Below, piece by piece: positions 52,898 to 62,475 of a stretch of 64,000 nt of DNA; positions within the stretch are counted from its first letter, which is position 1; each line of letters begins with the position of its first letter. Position numbers and translations under genes: made by a program. The notes under the pieces are model-generated. The model was not told the origin of the DNA and searched no databases. It worked only from the letters and a program-made list of their open reading frames with translations. The stretch is from Pantoea cypripedii (GTDB lineage: Bacteria; Pseudomonadota; Gammaproteobacteria; Enterobacterales; Enterobacteriaceae), in the NCBI RefSeq assembly GCF_002095535.1, contig NZ_MLJI01000002.1, positions 381,786 to 445,785 on the forward strand, written 5' to 3'.

Positions 52898-53668
52898 TTA
52901 ATCCTCCGGTGAAAAGTCTGTCACGACGTTGAGCATGCGGCGTGCAAGGTCATCCTGGGTGATAAAGCCATAGGCCAGTGGCTGGTATCTTTTGCTGTTC
53001 GATTCCACCAGATAGATGGCCGGGAAGTGTTCGATCCGCATGTTCCCGGCCTGGCCGCTGTCCAGGCGGCTGTCGGGCAGGTCCGGGTTTATTCGCCCGT
53101 CGATGGTTATCGGGACAACAGTCAGACCGTACTGTGCGCTGAACTCCTTCACCACGCTGCCCAGACGGTTATCCAGTGGCTCCTGCCCCCGGTAAAAGAA
53201 GAACACGCCATACCGCTGATTGACGAAGCGGATCGCCTCCTGCTGTCTCTGCCGCTGGCGGATGTGCTGGATATTCGCCGTGCCGTTGTAGATCGGATGC
53301 GTCAGGCTGTAATCCAGTTCCGGGTTATCCAGCAGGACTTTTTCCCAGCGAGCGGCAAACACGCTGGCCTGGTTCACCATCCAGTCCTGCACGATTTTGT
53401 AGCGCCGGATATTCTCAGCTGAGGGGTGCAGCATCGCTTCATTCATGAGGTTGTCGCGGAATGCCTGCAGACGGCTCATTCGGCTGGTCGGCGTATCCGG
53501 GATTTGTTCCTGGGCGGGAGTTTCCGCCTCTTCCTCTTCAACGGGCTGCGGCCGGTTATACCAGTACCAGCCGACAGCGGGCAGGTAGTGATAGCCGTCT
53601 GGCTTCTCCTGTTCTGCACAGAGCGGCAGCACGATGAACAACAGAGTAAAGCAGAGTCGTTTCTTCAT
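52898..53668 (-). CDS. traF: Conjugal transfer pilus assembly protein TraF
   Basis: A 256-residue periplasmic protein (F TraF 247) with a signal peptide (ends LCAEQE), the YHYLPAVGWYWYN stretch after it and a thioredoxin-like C-terminal fold lacking a CxxC pair. It works with TraH, TraW and TrbC in pilus extension. It is three bases from trbB. Confidence 0.94.
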   Translation of the reverse strand: MKKRLCFTLLFIVLPLCAEQEKPDGYHYLPAVGWYWYNRPQPVEEEEAETPAQEQIPDTPTSRMSRLQAFRDNLMNEAMLHPSAENIRRYKIVQDWMVNQASVFAARWEKVLLDNPELDYSLTHPIYNGTANIQHIRQRQRQQEAIRFVNQRYGVFFFYRGQEPLDNRLGSVVKEFSAQYGLTVVPITIDGRINPDLPDSRLDSGQAGNMRIEHFPAIYLVESNSKRYQPLAYGFITQDDLARRMLNVVTDFSPED

Positions 53669-53670
53669 GT

Positions 53671-55518
53671 TCAGCCTCCGCCGGGTTTCAGGCTGTTCTG
53701 AATATCAGACAGGATGCGTTGCTCCAGCGCCGCCCGATCAGGTAACCCGACGTGGCTGTTCAGGTCATCATAGAAGTCGGTGAAGTCGATACGATCAAAG
53801 CTGATCCTCTGTAGCTCGCCGATACTGATACCCCGGCAGTCCGGGTTATCACCGGAACCAAAGCTAATCCCGAGCTGATCGCGACGTCCCTGAACCTGCA
53901 GGATACGGGCGAGTTTGCTGTCAAACACGCAGTAGCCTTCTTTACGCTGCAGGCAGACACCCAGCACTTTCCTGGCGCAGTAACTTCCCACACTGACCAC
54001 CAGCTTTTTCTCTTTACCGGTGCCAATCTGTTTTTCTTCACTGTTGCAGTGCGCCAGCCCGACATCCTGCCCCCAGCCACCACTTTTGCAGCAGTTACTG
54101 AAGCCTGCGGCACTTTTGCGACAGGCCATCCCTGTGCCGGTAAACGCACTGACGGATGCCGGATCCATACCCGAAAATTCTTTCCCGGCCGCCGCCAGTG
54201 CAGCCAGCTGTGAAACAGCACCTTCAAAGCTCAGGTTCTCCCCGGCCTGCATCGCTGCACAGCTGCCATCGGAGCAGTAGAACTCAGAACCGCAGACATA
54301 GCCGGTGCTCTTCTCCGTGTGGGCACACTGCCAGGTGATATGATGAAACACGCAGTAGTTACCGATCTTCTCTGCGCAGGTCCGCATGCCCTCGCTACAG
54401 TTGGGATCGTCGATATACGCCTGACAGCTGTTGGTGTCGTTCTCGTAGAGACTCCAGAGGGTGGTATAGCCCCAGCAATCGCTGTACAGGGTGTAGGGAA
54501 TACCATTCAGCACCACGGTCCGCTCTCCACCGGGATCCGTGCATTCCTCACTCATCCAGACAGCATCACCCATTTCTGCCGGGCAACTGCTGGTCCATTG
54601 CAGCACCGGTTTCAGCGTCTCCCGGATGACGTCCATCGGCAGGGTCACGCGAACCACAATCGTTCCACGGGCGATTGCATTCATCAGCCCGTTAGCGCCA
54701 GAGTCATGATGGCCATCGGTGTTATAACGCACCCGCAGGCTGATGACCTGCCCCTGTCTGACCTGCTGAACAGGAATCGCAAACTGGCCTGAGTTGTTAA
54801 GTTTTGCCCGGATGTTCTGCCCGAATGCCTGAATGGAGTAATCCAGACGGTCACCGTGATAACCGGGGTCAGAAGGATACAGCAGCTCCCAGCTGCCACT
54901 GCTGAGCGTGCCATCTTCCGGCATCGTGAAGTCATACTGGATCCAGTAATCCTCAGCACGTCGGCCACTGACGCTGGCCGCATCCAGTACCAGCCTGGTC
55001 TGGACGCTTTCCAGCGATCCGGTGGTGGTTATAGTGGCTTTGCGTGTGCAGGACTTATTCAGGTCAGAGGCCATTTCACACTGGTGAGTGGTATAGGTAG
55101 TTTTGCTCAGCTCCTGTGCCACGCACTGGCTGACCGACCCTCCGGCGATGGCCTCCGCGTTGCTGCGCACTTCATCGCTGTGCTTCATCATGTCAGAGTC
55201 ATTGCTGATGCTGTCGGCCGGATTATTGATATACGCCTCCTGAGCCGTCTGCCCCAGTTCTGAGGTGCTCAGCTCCGTTTCGCCATGCACGGCCATATCA
55301 GTATCTGTCTGAGTGACGCCACCGTAGTAAGACGCCTGGGGTGCCTGCGCACTGAAATTCTCAAAATAGTTTTCCGGATTCGGTCGGATCGCACCTGACG
55401 CCTGTTTTCCCGCTTCAATACCTTCCTGATTTGAGGCGTCCATGGAAGTGGCATGCAGGTTCACCGACAGGCAGGCAAAGAACATCCCCGCCAGCAGGAA
55501 ACGGATTGGATTCGTCAT
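53671..55518 (-). CDS. traN: Outer-membrane mating-pair stabilisation adhesin TraN
   Basis: A 615-residue, Cys-rich outer-membrane protein (F TraN 602) with a signal peptide (ends VNLHA) and over 20 cysteines concentrated in the C-terminal half. TraN tips bind recipient outer-membrane proteins, and the variable middle segment (about 160-330) sets receptor choice. Which receptor is used here cannot be read from the sequence alone. Confidence 0.94.
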   Translation of the reverse strand: MTNPIRFLLAGMFFACLSVNLHATSMDASNQEGIEAGKQASGAIRPNPENYFENFSAQAPQASYYGGVTQTDTDMAVHGETELSTSELGQTAQEAYINNPADSISNDSDMMKHSDEVRSNAEAIAGGSVSQCVAQELSKTTYTTHQCEMASDLNKSCTRKATITTTGSLESVQTRLVLDAASVSGRRAEDYWIQYDFTMPEDGTLSSGSWELLYPSDPGYHGDRLDYSIQAFGQNIRAKLNNSGQFAIPVQQVRQGQVISLRVRYNTDGHHDSGANGLMNAIARGTIVVRVTLPMDVIRETLKPVLQWTSSCPAEMGDAVWMSEECTDPGGERTVVLNGIPYTLYSDCWGYTTLWSLYENDTNSCQAYIDDPNCSEGMRTCAEKIGNYCVFHHITWQCAHTEKSTGYVCGSEFYCSDGSCAAMQAGENLSFEGAVSQLAALAAAGKEFSGMDPASVSAFTGTGMACRKSAAGFSNCCKSGGWGQDVGLAHCNSEEKQIGTGKEKKLVVSVGSYCARKVLGVCLQRKEGYCVFDSKLARILQVQGRRDQLGISFGSGDNPDCRGISIGELQRISFDRIDFTDFYDDLNSHVGLPDRAALEQRILSDIQNSLKPGGG

Positions 55519-55548
55519 CTGATTTTCCGGGCTGAGAGAGAAAGAGGG

Positions 55549-55983
55549 TTAAGGTAAGGCGCGACACTCACCGCGCTGGTCCAGCAGCGTGAGCGCATCG
55601 TTCAGCGCGATATTGCCGTAAATGATATCGAAGCGTTCACCGCACTTTTTTACCAGTGCCGGTACCTGCTGCACGCCGTAATAGTCGAAACGTACCGGGT
55701 CAATCTGTACCCCGCTGACGTGGTAAGTGCTCACCAGATGCAGCATGTATTTCGCAGTCTGTTCCATGCTGTCGTCCACCAGCCCGCGCAGATACACCGG
55801 GATGTTGTGTGACTCCGCTGCTTTAATCAGGAGAGCCAGCTGCTTTTCCGGGATCGAAGTGGAGAGGAAGTAGGCTGATTCATTCGGTGTTGCGTCGATT
55901 TGGGAAACTTTCGCATGCGAAATCGTCGCCAGCAGCAGTCCCAGCGCTACCGTTAAAGCACAACACAGTTGCGTTTTTTCCAT
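55549..55983 (-). CDS. trbC: Type-F conjugative pilus assembly protein TrbC
   Basis: A 144-residue periplasmic protein with a signal peptide (ends ISHAK). The ATG at 55983 is chosen because the hydrophobic signal begins there; it overlaps the end of traU by 31 bases. It has the strand-helix pattern of TrbC (IPVYLRGLVDDS, then GVQIDPVRFDYYGVQQVPALV). It partners TraW and is shorter than F TrbC (212), lacking its N-terminal extension. Confidence 0.9.
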   Translation of the reverse strand: MEKTQLCCALTVALGLLLATISHAKVSQIDATPNESAYFLSTSIPEKQLALLIKAAESHNIPVYLRGLVDDSMEQTAKYMLHLVSTYHVSGVQIDPVRFDYYGVQQVPALVKKCGERFDIIYGNIALNDALTLLDQRGECRALP

Positions 55984-56957
55984 ATCAGGTATCCGTAGTT
56001 CTTCCTTGAAGTCGGCATCTCCTTGCCGGTCTGCCACTGCATGACATTGCGGCCAAGAGGATGACATGACGCCACATCGGGAATGGTATTCACCATCTGG
56101 TAGCGGTAACGGCTTTTTGGCAGGATAGCCGATGGATATTCATAACAGACCGCCCGGTCCTGCGGCACCGTATCAAGGATCAGCCCCTGCCTGTGCAGCT
56201 TGAAGTTCATGCGTTCCGAAAGCAGCGCCGAACTGTTAAGCCCGCTGGACTCATTCACAATATTGCCGGTGAACGGATACATCGAACCATGCGACCCGGC
56301 ACACCAGAACAGCGCATCAATGGGTTTGCTGACCGACGACGCCAGCGCGTCTGCGGCACAGGCCATCTGCGCCACCGGGTTCGCAAACAGCATCACCTCC
56401 GGGTTGATGAACAATGCGAGGTTGTCATTCTGCCAGGTCGGATCCAGCTCCGAGAGATAGCCAATATCGTATTCCCCGCCCTGCATGCACATCTCTGAAG
56501 CAATAATGTTCAGCCATGAAAGGAGCGGATATTTATACCAGTGGACGTGATAGAACGTGCCCGGATGCTGGGTGGCAACTTTTGTTCCGGTACCCGTGCC
56601 GATACCTGGGATGTTCACCTGGAATCCGCCCATATTGACCATACAACCAGGCGCACGGGTGACATCCGTCATGGCAAACGGCTCCCAGAATCCAATGGCA
56701 ATTCCGGGCCGCTGAAAAACAGGCGGCGGTACCGGGCAGAACTGGATGGGGGATGACGGATTCTCCGTATCCGGCAGGCTACCCTGCGACACCTGAACGC
56801 TGCCGATACTCATCGGAAACAGACAGTTCCAGCAAACGTCCGTGATCGGATTCACCCAGCGCCCTTCACAGGTGGGATCCGCTGCCTGTAGCTGGCCACT
56901 GAGAATCAGGCCGAACAGAATCCCCACGTCCCTGTTCCTCCGTACGCGGCTACTCAT
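55953..56957 (-). CDS. traU: Conjugal transfer protein TraU
   Basis: A 334-residue periplasmic protein (F TraU 330) with a signal peptide (ends LQAAD) and many cysteines in conserved places (CEGRWVNPITDVCWNCLFPM). It is essential for DNA transfer and stabilises pilus assembly. ATG 56957 has ggag six bases upstream and overlaps the traW stop (ATGAGTAG), so longer frames are not preferred. Confidence 0.94.
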   Translation of the reverse strand: MSSRVRRNRDVGILFGLILSGQLQAADPTCEGRWVNPITDVCWNCLFPMSIGSVQVSQGSLPDTENPSSPIQFCPVPPPVFQRPGIAIGFWEPFAMTDVTRAPGCMVNMGGFQVNIPGIGTGTGTKVATQHPGTFYHVHWYKYPLLSWLNIIASEMCMQGGEYDIGYLSELDPTWQNDNLALFINPEVMLFANPVAQMACAADALASSVSKPIDALFWCAGSHGSMYPFTGNIVNESSGLNSSALLSERMNFKLHRQGLILDTVPQDRAVCYEYPSAILPKSRYRYQMVNTIPDVASCHPLGRNVMQWQTGKEMPTSRKNYGYLIWKKRNCVVL

Positions 56958-57603
56958 CATCAACTCCGGACCCGCTATCCACCAGGCCATGCTCCGTAAT
57001 GATGAAAAGCTTCTCTCCGGTAAGCTGCTTCACTTCAGCTGGGATCTGCTTAATGCCGAACTTACGGACCAGAATGCCATTCTGGTCGAAGTAGACGCGC
57101 TTACCCAGTATCCCGGCGCTGTCACGTACGTTGCCGTTCACCAGGATAATACGGCTGGTAGTGCTCTGCGGCTTCTGCTGCTGTATCCAGGCAATCTGGC
57201 GTGCATCATCACCATCGATGAAGTACAGCGTTTCATCAAATACCGGGATGATATCGAACGGATTCACCCGTTCACCTTTGCGGGCAAACAGGGTGCCGCT
57301 CAGGTCACTGAGATCCTGTGTGACGGTGAAAGCAGGATCATAGAGCCGGGTGCGGGTTTCACTGGCGGTGATCAGCCCTTCGACCTGAACCGGTCGGAGC
57401 GCCTGAGCCTTTGCCCGGCGCTGTATCTCCTGCTCCATTTCAGCCTGAGACTGCCCGGCGAAATGCAGCTGCAGATTATTGCGCATAACCGTGATCAGGT
57501 TATGTTCCCGGATATCCCAGGTCTCCCCCCAGGTACCGAGATTGGCAGCGGTTACCGACGGAGAAAAAGCCGCCAGCACGATGACAGGGATAAGGCATTT
57601 CAT
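56950..57603 (-). CDS. traW: Type-F conjugative transfer protein TraW
   Basis: A 217-residue periplasmic protein (F TraW 210) with a signal peptide (ends SVTAA), the LGTWGETWDIREH start of the mature protein and a C-terminal thioredoxin-like part (YFDQNGILVRKFGIKQIPAEV). It forms a complex with TrbC needed for pilus assembly. It overlaps both neighbours by a few bases. Confidence 0.94.
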   Translation of the reverse strand: MKCLIPVIVLAAFSPSVTAANLGTWGETWDIREHNLITVMRNNLQLHFAGQSQAEMEQEIQRRAKAQALRPVQVEGLITASETRTRLYDPAFTVTQDLSDLSGTLFARKGERVNPFDIIPVFDETLYFIDGDDARQIAWIQQQKPQSTTSRIILVNGNVRDSAGILGKRVYFDQNGILVRKFGIKQIPAEVKQLTGEKLFIITEHGLVDSGSGVDDE

Positions 57604-57977
57604 CGGATGTCTCCCGCCGTTTCCGGTGATCGGGCTGCGTTATTCATCTCAATAGCAAGACGGGCCTGAATCTCACGCGTGGCATCCGGCAGGCCGGTAA
57701 CCACCGCCGGGCTGACCAGAATGGCGACCCGATGCTGTTTTGCATAGGTATCAGTCACGGCAAACAAACTCTGGTTAAAACGGCGCACTAACTGCTGGCG
57801 CTGCTCATCCGTCAGATCCAGTCCGGTACTCTGGCGAATAAACGCATTCACGGTGGCTTTCATATCAAAGGTCACCAGACCCGGTGGTTGCAGCAGAAAG
57901 AACCATGCGGCCACACACAGTGTCAGGCTGGTCAGCACAGCAAAGGTGCCCGTCATCATCAGGTGCCATGTCTTCAC
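57600..57977 (-). CDS. trbI: Type-F conjugative transfer protein TrbI
   Basis: A 125-residue inner-membrane protein (F TrbI 128) with one N-terminal membrane helix (residues 7-29) and a periplasmic domain. It affects pilus retraction. It overlaps traC and traW by four bases each. Confidence 0.92.
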   Translation of the reverse strand: MKTWHLMMTGTFAVLTSLTLCVAAWFFLLQPPGLVTFDMKATVNAFIRQSTGLDLTDEQRQQLVRRFNQSLFAVTDTYAKQHRVAILVSPAVVTGLPDATREIQARLAIEMNNAARSPETAGDIR

Positions 57978-60580
57978 AGCGACATCCCCCGCAAAGCCCG
58001 GATGATTTCCCGTTTGTGCACATCGTTGTCTGCCATCTCAAACAGAATATCTTTGATGTCTGCGCCTTCCTGCAGACGCTTCTGCCGAAAAGCGAAGTCT
58101 TCACCTTTTGATGAAAACAGGCTGTCGCTGAGTGGATCGAGGATCAGACGGTGGAAGCTGGAGTATTCGCCAACGCTGAGCAGAAACGCGCTGTAACGTG
58201 CCTTCCGGGCGGGTGGAAACTTACGGATGAGGCCCCATTCCAGCTCATTAAAGGTGTGGGGTTCTTCCTTCTGGAAGGTGGCAAACGACTTGGCATCCTG
58301 CATACAGGTGAACTTAAAGGAGCTGTTGTCATACGCTGCCAGCGCCGCCCTGGAGAGATTTTTGTCACGTATGGACTGGGTCACCGTACCGTAGGAACCA
58401 TTATGTCGCCGGGCGGTACGATAGCCTTCCTCGATAAAGTCTTCGATCTTCGGTGTGGATCCACCCAGCATTTTCCATCCTTCGTCGGTGATGTTCATCT
58501 TTCGCATGCTGCGGGGTGTCACATACATCATGTTCTCGTTCCAGATCATAATGGTAAACAGGATGGCGGACAGCAGGTCACGCTGCTTGCGCAAATCACC
58601 CAGCTCCGTCACCACAAACTGCAAACCGGGTTGCAGCGTCGGTTCGGATGAGTTGAAGAATTTTCCGTAGATCCCTTTGGTGCTGTATTTGCCCAGCAGC
58701 GTAACGATCTCGTCAATACGCCCGCCAATCTGCGGGGAATGCTGGCGGGCGACGTCATCCTTACGCGCCCGCAGATAATCGATCACATGATCGATGCGCA
58801 TATCCTGCTGGTATGACGGCCAGTACTCGGTAATCGCCTCCAGGATCAACGACTCATGTACTTCGTCAAGTAAGCCATGAGGACTGGCAAGGATGCACAG
58901 CTGGTCACGGATACGCTCAGCCGCCAGGGTGATGTTCGTCACATTGGCAAATGGATTGAAACGCAGCGACTCTCCGTTTATGTACGTGCCGCCCAGACTG
59001 CTGCAGGCGGCAAGGTAGGAATCGCCAATATCCTGAATGGCGACGCTGCCACCCGTTTCGAGCACCGAACGCGCAATCGAGTTGGCCAGCACGGATTTAC
59101 CCGCCCCCGAGGTGCCCGACATAAACCAGTTAAAGTTGGTGTTTGGCAGGCTCTCGTCAAACACATCAATAAACGCCAGCTGATTACGGTAACTGGGGAT
59201 CAGAATGCCTGAGGCACATAGCTTGTTGTCACCAATCACCGGCAGCAGGTTAACCGCGTGAAATGTCTCTCCACGCTGTAAGGCACCGGTTTTCTGGCAG
59301 TCACTGCGCAGTTTCCTGTCCACCATGGCAAACGGGAACATCGCCAGCACATTGCGCAGTTGCATAAAATCCGCTCGCACAAATTTCAGCCCCTGCGCGG
59401 CAAAAGCATTGTGGGTCTTTTCGGTATAGCGTGAAGTCAGGTCATCATCATCCGGACAGAACAGCGCAATGCCGTAGAAATAGCGGGTCAGTGACGTCTG
59501 GTTTGCCAGCAGTCGGGTTCGCGCATCACTCCATTCCGCATGCTGGCTTTTCGTCGAGGGAATGTATTTCGCATAACTGGTGTTGACGCGGGAATCCAGT
59601 GCCAGGAATTTACTGTTGGCTTCCCCCTGGCTTTTCATCTGATCTTCGGTAACCAGCACCATCGATAAAATAAACGGGCACGGTATCCCATTCGTCGGCG
59701 ATGTCAGGTCCTGCAGGATGTTGCCGTTCTGCCACAGATAATGTTCCTCCGGGTTACGGTCCAGGTTGAGGTTCACCATGCGTGTGCGGAACGGCCGGTT
59801 CGCTTTGTCAGTCCCTTTAATGCGGATATGCGAGGGCTTCAGCCTCCAGCCTGTGGTGGAGTCAACGAACTGAGACCGGAGATCCGCTCCCGGATCATAG
59901 GCTGCGTCATACCGATCAAGGCAGTCAGTGTCGTGATTAAGAAACTCGCGCAGCACGCTGTTGAACTCCGCCACACCGATGGCCTCAGACCAGATATCAG
60001 CGGAGTTCAGCGCATTCAGCAGGTTGCGCCGTACATCACCGACCCGCACAAACTCAGTATCCGAGACCGATTTAACCGGCATGCTCCAGATAAAGAACAA
60101 CCGGTAGTCACGTAATGTCAGCGGATGATCCAGCCCGTTGCTGAAGTTATAGCGTGCCCCGTTGAGGTAAAACCGGGCGGTGATATCGTTGCACTCCTGC
60201 GCACGATGCCCCCGCCAGGCAAAATCCTTCAGACCGTGACTGACCTGTTCTTTAACTGCCCGGGTAGAGACCAGCATGACCTGCAGTGGCGTCTCGCGGG
60301 GCACGACATCACGCGCGATATATTCAAGGCTCTCGGCCAGTTTCTCGTTGGCCCCGATCAGTGGCTGAGCCTCAATAATGAAACCCAGTGAGCTTTGATT
60401 GACCCAGATCTGACTGTCACTGTCGTAATCCTGGTAGGGCAACAAATCGCGAATATGCGGATAATCCAGTTCCTGGAGTTTTTCCCGAGTCTCTGAGGTC
60501 GAGTCCCGTTCACCGAGAATATCTGCGACGGTGTCTACAACGTTGAGCGGATCAAAATGGAAGCGTTCCGGTAGTTTCAT
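57974..60580 (-). CDS. traC: Type IV secretion ATPase TraC (VirB4-like)
   Basis: An 868-residue cytoplasmic ATPase (F TraC 875). Walker A GTSGAGKS is near residue 485, with a C-terminal RecA-like domain and an EDFIEEGYRTARRH segment near residue 705. It powers pilus assembly at the inner membrane. It begins the traC-trbI-traW-traU overlap chain. Confidence 0.95.
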   Translation of the reverse strand: MKLPERFHFDPLNVVDTVADILGERDSTSETREKLQELDYPHIRDLLPYQDYDSDSQIWVNQSSLGFIIEAQPLIGANEKLAESLEYIARDVVPRETPLQVMLVSTRAVKEQVSHGLKDFAWRGHRAQECNDITARFYLNGARYNFSNGLDHPLTLRDYRLFFIWSMPVKSVSDTEFVRVGDVRRNLLNALNSADIWSEAIGVAEFNSVLREFLNHDTDCLDRYDAAYDPGADLRSQFVDSTTGWRLKPSHIRIKGTDKANRPFRTRMVNLNLDRNPEEHYLWQNGNILQDLTSPTNGIPCPFILSMVLVTEDQMKSQGEANSKFLALDSRVNTSYAKYIPSTKSQHAEWSDARTRLLANQTSLTRYFYGIALFCPDDDDLTSRYTEKTHNAFAAQGLKFVRADFMQLRNVLAMFPFAMVDRKLRSDCQKTGALQRGETFHAVNLLPVIGDNKLCASGILIPSYRNQLAFIDVFDESLPNTNFNWFMSGTSGAGKSVLANSIARSVLETGGSVAIQDIGDSYLAACSSLGGTYINGESLRFNPFANVTNITLAAERIRDQLCILASPHGLLDEVHESLILEAITEYWPSYQQDMRIDHVIDYLRARKDDVARQHSPQIGGRIDEIVTLLGKYSTKGIYGKFFNSSEPTLQPGLQFVVTELGDLRKQRDLLSAILFTIMIWNENMMYVTPRSMRKMNITDEGWKMLGGSTPKIEDFIEEGYRTARRHNGSYGTVTQSIRDKNLSRAALAAYDNSSFKFTCMQDAKSFATFQKEEPHTFNELEWGLIRKFPPARKARYSAFLLSVGEYSSFHRLILDPLSDSLFSSKGEDFAFRQKRLQEGADIKDILFEMADNDVHKREIIRALRGMSL

Positions 60581-60586
60581 AGCGCC

Positions 60587-61048
60587 TCACATCAGGATCC
60601 CATGCCAGTCTGCCGGGTTCGCAACCGTGTAGATCACCTCTCCCATATGCACGTTATTGCCGGGTGAAACGTAAGGGGCGATCCAGATGCGCGCAACGCT
60701 GTCCGGGCGGCGAAAGGCGGCTGATGGCTCAGGGAAACAGTGTGGGGCACTGCAGTACCCTCCGGACTTATCTCCTGCCGGACCCTTGCTGATTGCCTGC
60801 CTGGTTTCAGCATCTTTAGGTACCGTTTGTGGTGCCAGTAAAATACTGCCGGTATCAATCAACCTGTAATCATCGAGCTGAAGGCCTGATGCAGTACCGG
60901 CAGACATCTCATCCGCCTCTGCCATCCACACACCGGAATCTTTTGCAGGTTTGCTGAACTCAAATTCACTGTTCATCCCGGCACAACCGGTCAGCGTCAG
61001 CGCTATCAGCCCAGCCCAAAAGAGCTTGCGCAGTACGGGGATACGCAC
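60587..61048 (-). CDS. traV: Type IV secretion lipoprotein TraV
   Basis: About 154 residues from GTG 61048, with a lipobox LTGC at the end of a 20-residue hydrophobic signal. An ATG at 61144 overlaps traB (ATGA) and would give 185 residues, but would put 32 residues in front of the signal, so the GTG is preferred; this start is uncertain. The C-terminal WIAPYVSPGNNVHMG matches TraV. It forms the outer-membrane core complex with TraB and TraK (F TraV 171). Confidence 0.85.
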   Translation of the reverse strand: MRIPVLRKLFWAGLIALTLTGCAGMNSEFEFSKPAKDSGVWMAEADEMSAGTASGLQLDDYRLIDTGSILLAPQTVPKDAETRQAISKGPAGDKSGGYCSAPHCFPEPSAAFRRPDSVARIWIAPYVSPGNNVHMGEVIYTVANPADWHGILM

Positions 61049-61140
61049 ATCTGTCTCACGTCCCGTATAAGTCAGGGTGCAGTCGGTAAATATTATCCAG
61101 CCACAATGCCCGGCAGAATTGATTAATGACTTCCTTCCTT

Positions 61141-62475
61141 TCATGGCGATACTCCCTGTGAGGTGGGTTCAGATGACTGTCTGCCTTTGCCGGATACCGG
61201 AACTACAAAGTCATCCATGCTGAGTCTGGTGGCATCCCCGAGCCTTCCAATCAGATCCGGAGGAAGCCCGGTATTGCCCTGTGTGCGTGCAGAATCTTTT
61301 GCAGTCTGGGTAGGCGGTTTTTCTGCCTTACGGGCTTCTTCATCCTCAATAAATTTCGCCCGGAAACCTTCGATAAAGACCACTTCAACCCGGTTGGCTG
61401 CGCCTACTGGAATGATCGGGTGATACTGCTCAGCACGTTCGATATAGTAATCCGCAAGTTTATCGGCGGCTTTACCCACTCCACTGCCGACCGCAGACCG
61501 GGCAACCTCACCGCCACTGATACTGGCCGTTGCACCAATTCCGGCTACCGTCTGGCCGACCTGTGACACACTCTGACCAAGGCCACCCAGAGCACCCGCG
61601 GTGAAAGCCAGACCGAGTATTTTGCCGTTTCGCATCACCGGCACGCCCCTGATGCCATTTTTGCCGTAGAACGCGACATGTCCTTTAACGGGTTGATCGA
61701 TGTGCTTCCCGTCAATGATGCAGGACAGGCGCTGAAGCTGGGGTAAAGCGCGCTCACTGGAGATATCGCCATACGCAGCGGCGGTGACAAAACAATTATC
61801 GAGCCGGTCTGTACGCTGGTTCCCCGGCAGATGTACCAGCCCTTTCAGTTTGAACTGCATCGGTACAAGGTTGTTTTCACCGCGAACCGATGCGTTGGTG
61901 TCCGCCCCTTCGATGACAATGGCGTCGGAGAATGCACCGGTCGGGATCCAGAAAGAGGTGTCGGGGTTTTTATTCTTAATGGACAGATCGTCCAGCAGGG
62001 TATTATCAATTTGTCCGGGCAGGACCGGGAGCGGCCCCAGGCTGTACTCCGTGCGTGAACCGACCTCAGGTGCCGCGGGAAACTGAGGCTGAGTGTTCTG
62101 CTGTGCCAGCTTTTCCAGCAGCTCTCTGACACTCTGTTGCAGCGTCTGGTTATTGCTCAGCACCACATTCACCTGGTCCTGGAGTGTCTTAAAATCCTTC
62201 TGCATCGTTACCAGGTTTTCTCTGGTCTGCTTTTCACGCCGCTGAGCATCCACCAGCAGTGAATTCTGCCCGGAACCGTCAAAGGTATTGGTGACCGTCC
62301 CGCCCGTCAGATCCGGTTCAGGCTGTGCAGCTTCTGCGGTTTCACTTTTGCTCCCGGACATCTCAGCTGCATGCCGGTTGAGGAAATACAGCACGCCGAC
62401 GAACACAGCAACGATGCAGAGAATGATGACCATGAGTTTGCGCTGTTTGCTGCGGATGAGTTTATTGAGGTTCAT
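61141..62475 (-). CDS. traB: Type IV secretion core protein TraB (VirB10-like)
   Basis: A 444-residue protein (F TraB 475) with an N-terminal membrane helix (residues 15-35), a coiled-coil/proline-rich linker and the C-terminal VirB10 barrel (IPTGAFSDAIVIEGADTNA in parts, then GVPVMRNGKILGLAFTAGALGG). It spans both membranes and gates the channel. ATG 62475 has gaggc upstream; it lies 13 bases inside traK. The longer frame is rejected. Confidence 0.94.
   Translation of the reverse strand: MNLNKLIRSKQRKLMVIILCIVAVFVGVLYFLNRHAAEMSGSKSETAEAAQPEPDLTGGTVTNTFDGSGQNSLLVDAQRREKQTRENLVTMQKDFKTLQDQVNVVLSNNQTLQQSVRELLEKLAQQNTQPQFPAAPEVGSRTEYSLGPLPVLPGQIDNTLLDDLSIKNKNPDTSFWIPTGAFSDAIVIEGADTNASVRGENNLVPMQFKLKGLVHLPGNQRTDRLDNCFVTAAAYGDISSERALPQLQRLSCIIDGKHIDQPVKGHVAFYGKNGIRGVPVMRNGKILGLAFTAGALGGLGQSVSQVGQTVAGIGATASISGGEVARSAVGSGVGKAADKLADYYIERAEQYHPIIPVGAANRVEVVFIEGFRAKFIEDEEARKAEKPPTQTAKDSARTQGNTGLPPDLIGRLGDATRLSMDDFVVPVSGKGRQSSEPTSQGVSP

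Noticed and set aside
56842..57669. 275-codon plus-strand open frame
   Set aside because: It lies opposite traU/traW and has no signal of its own.
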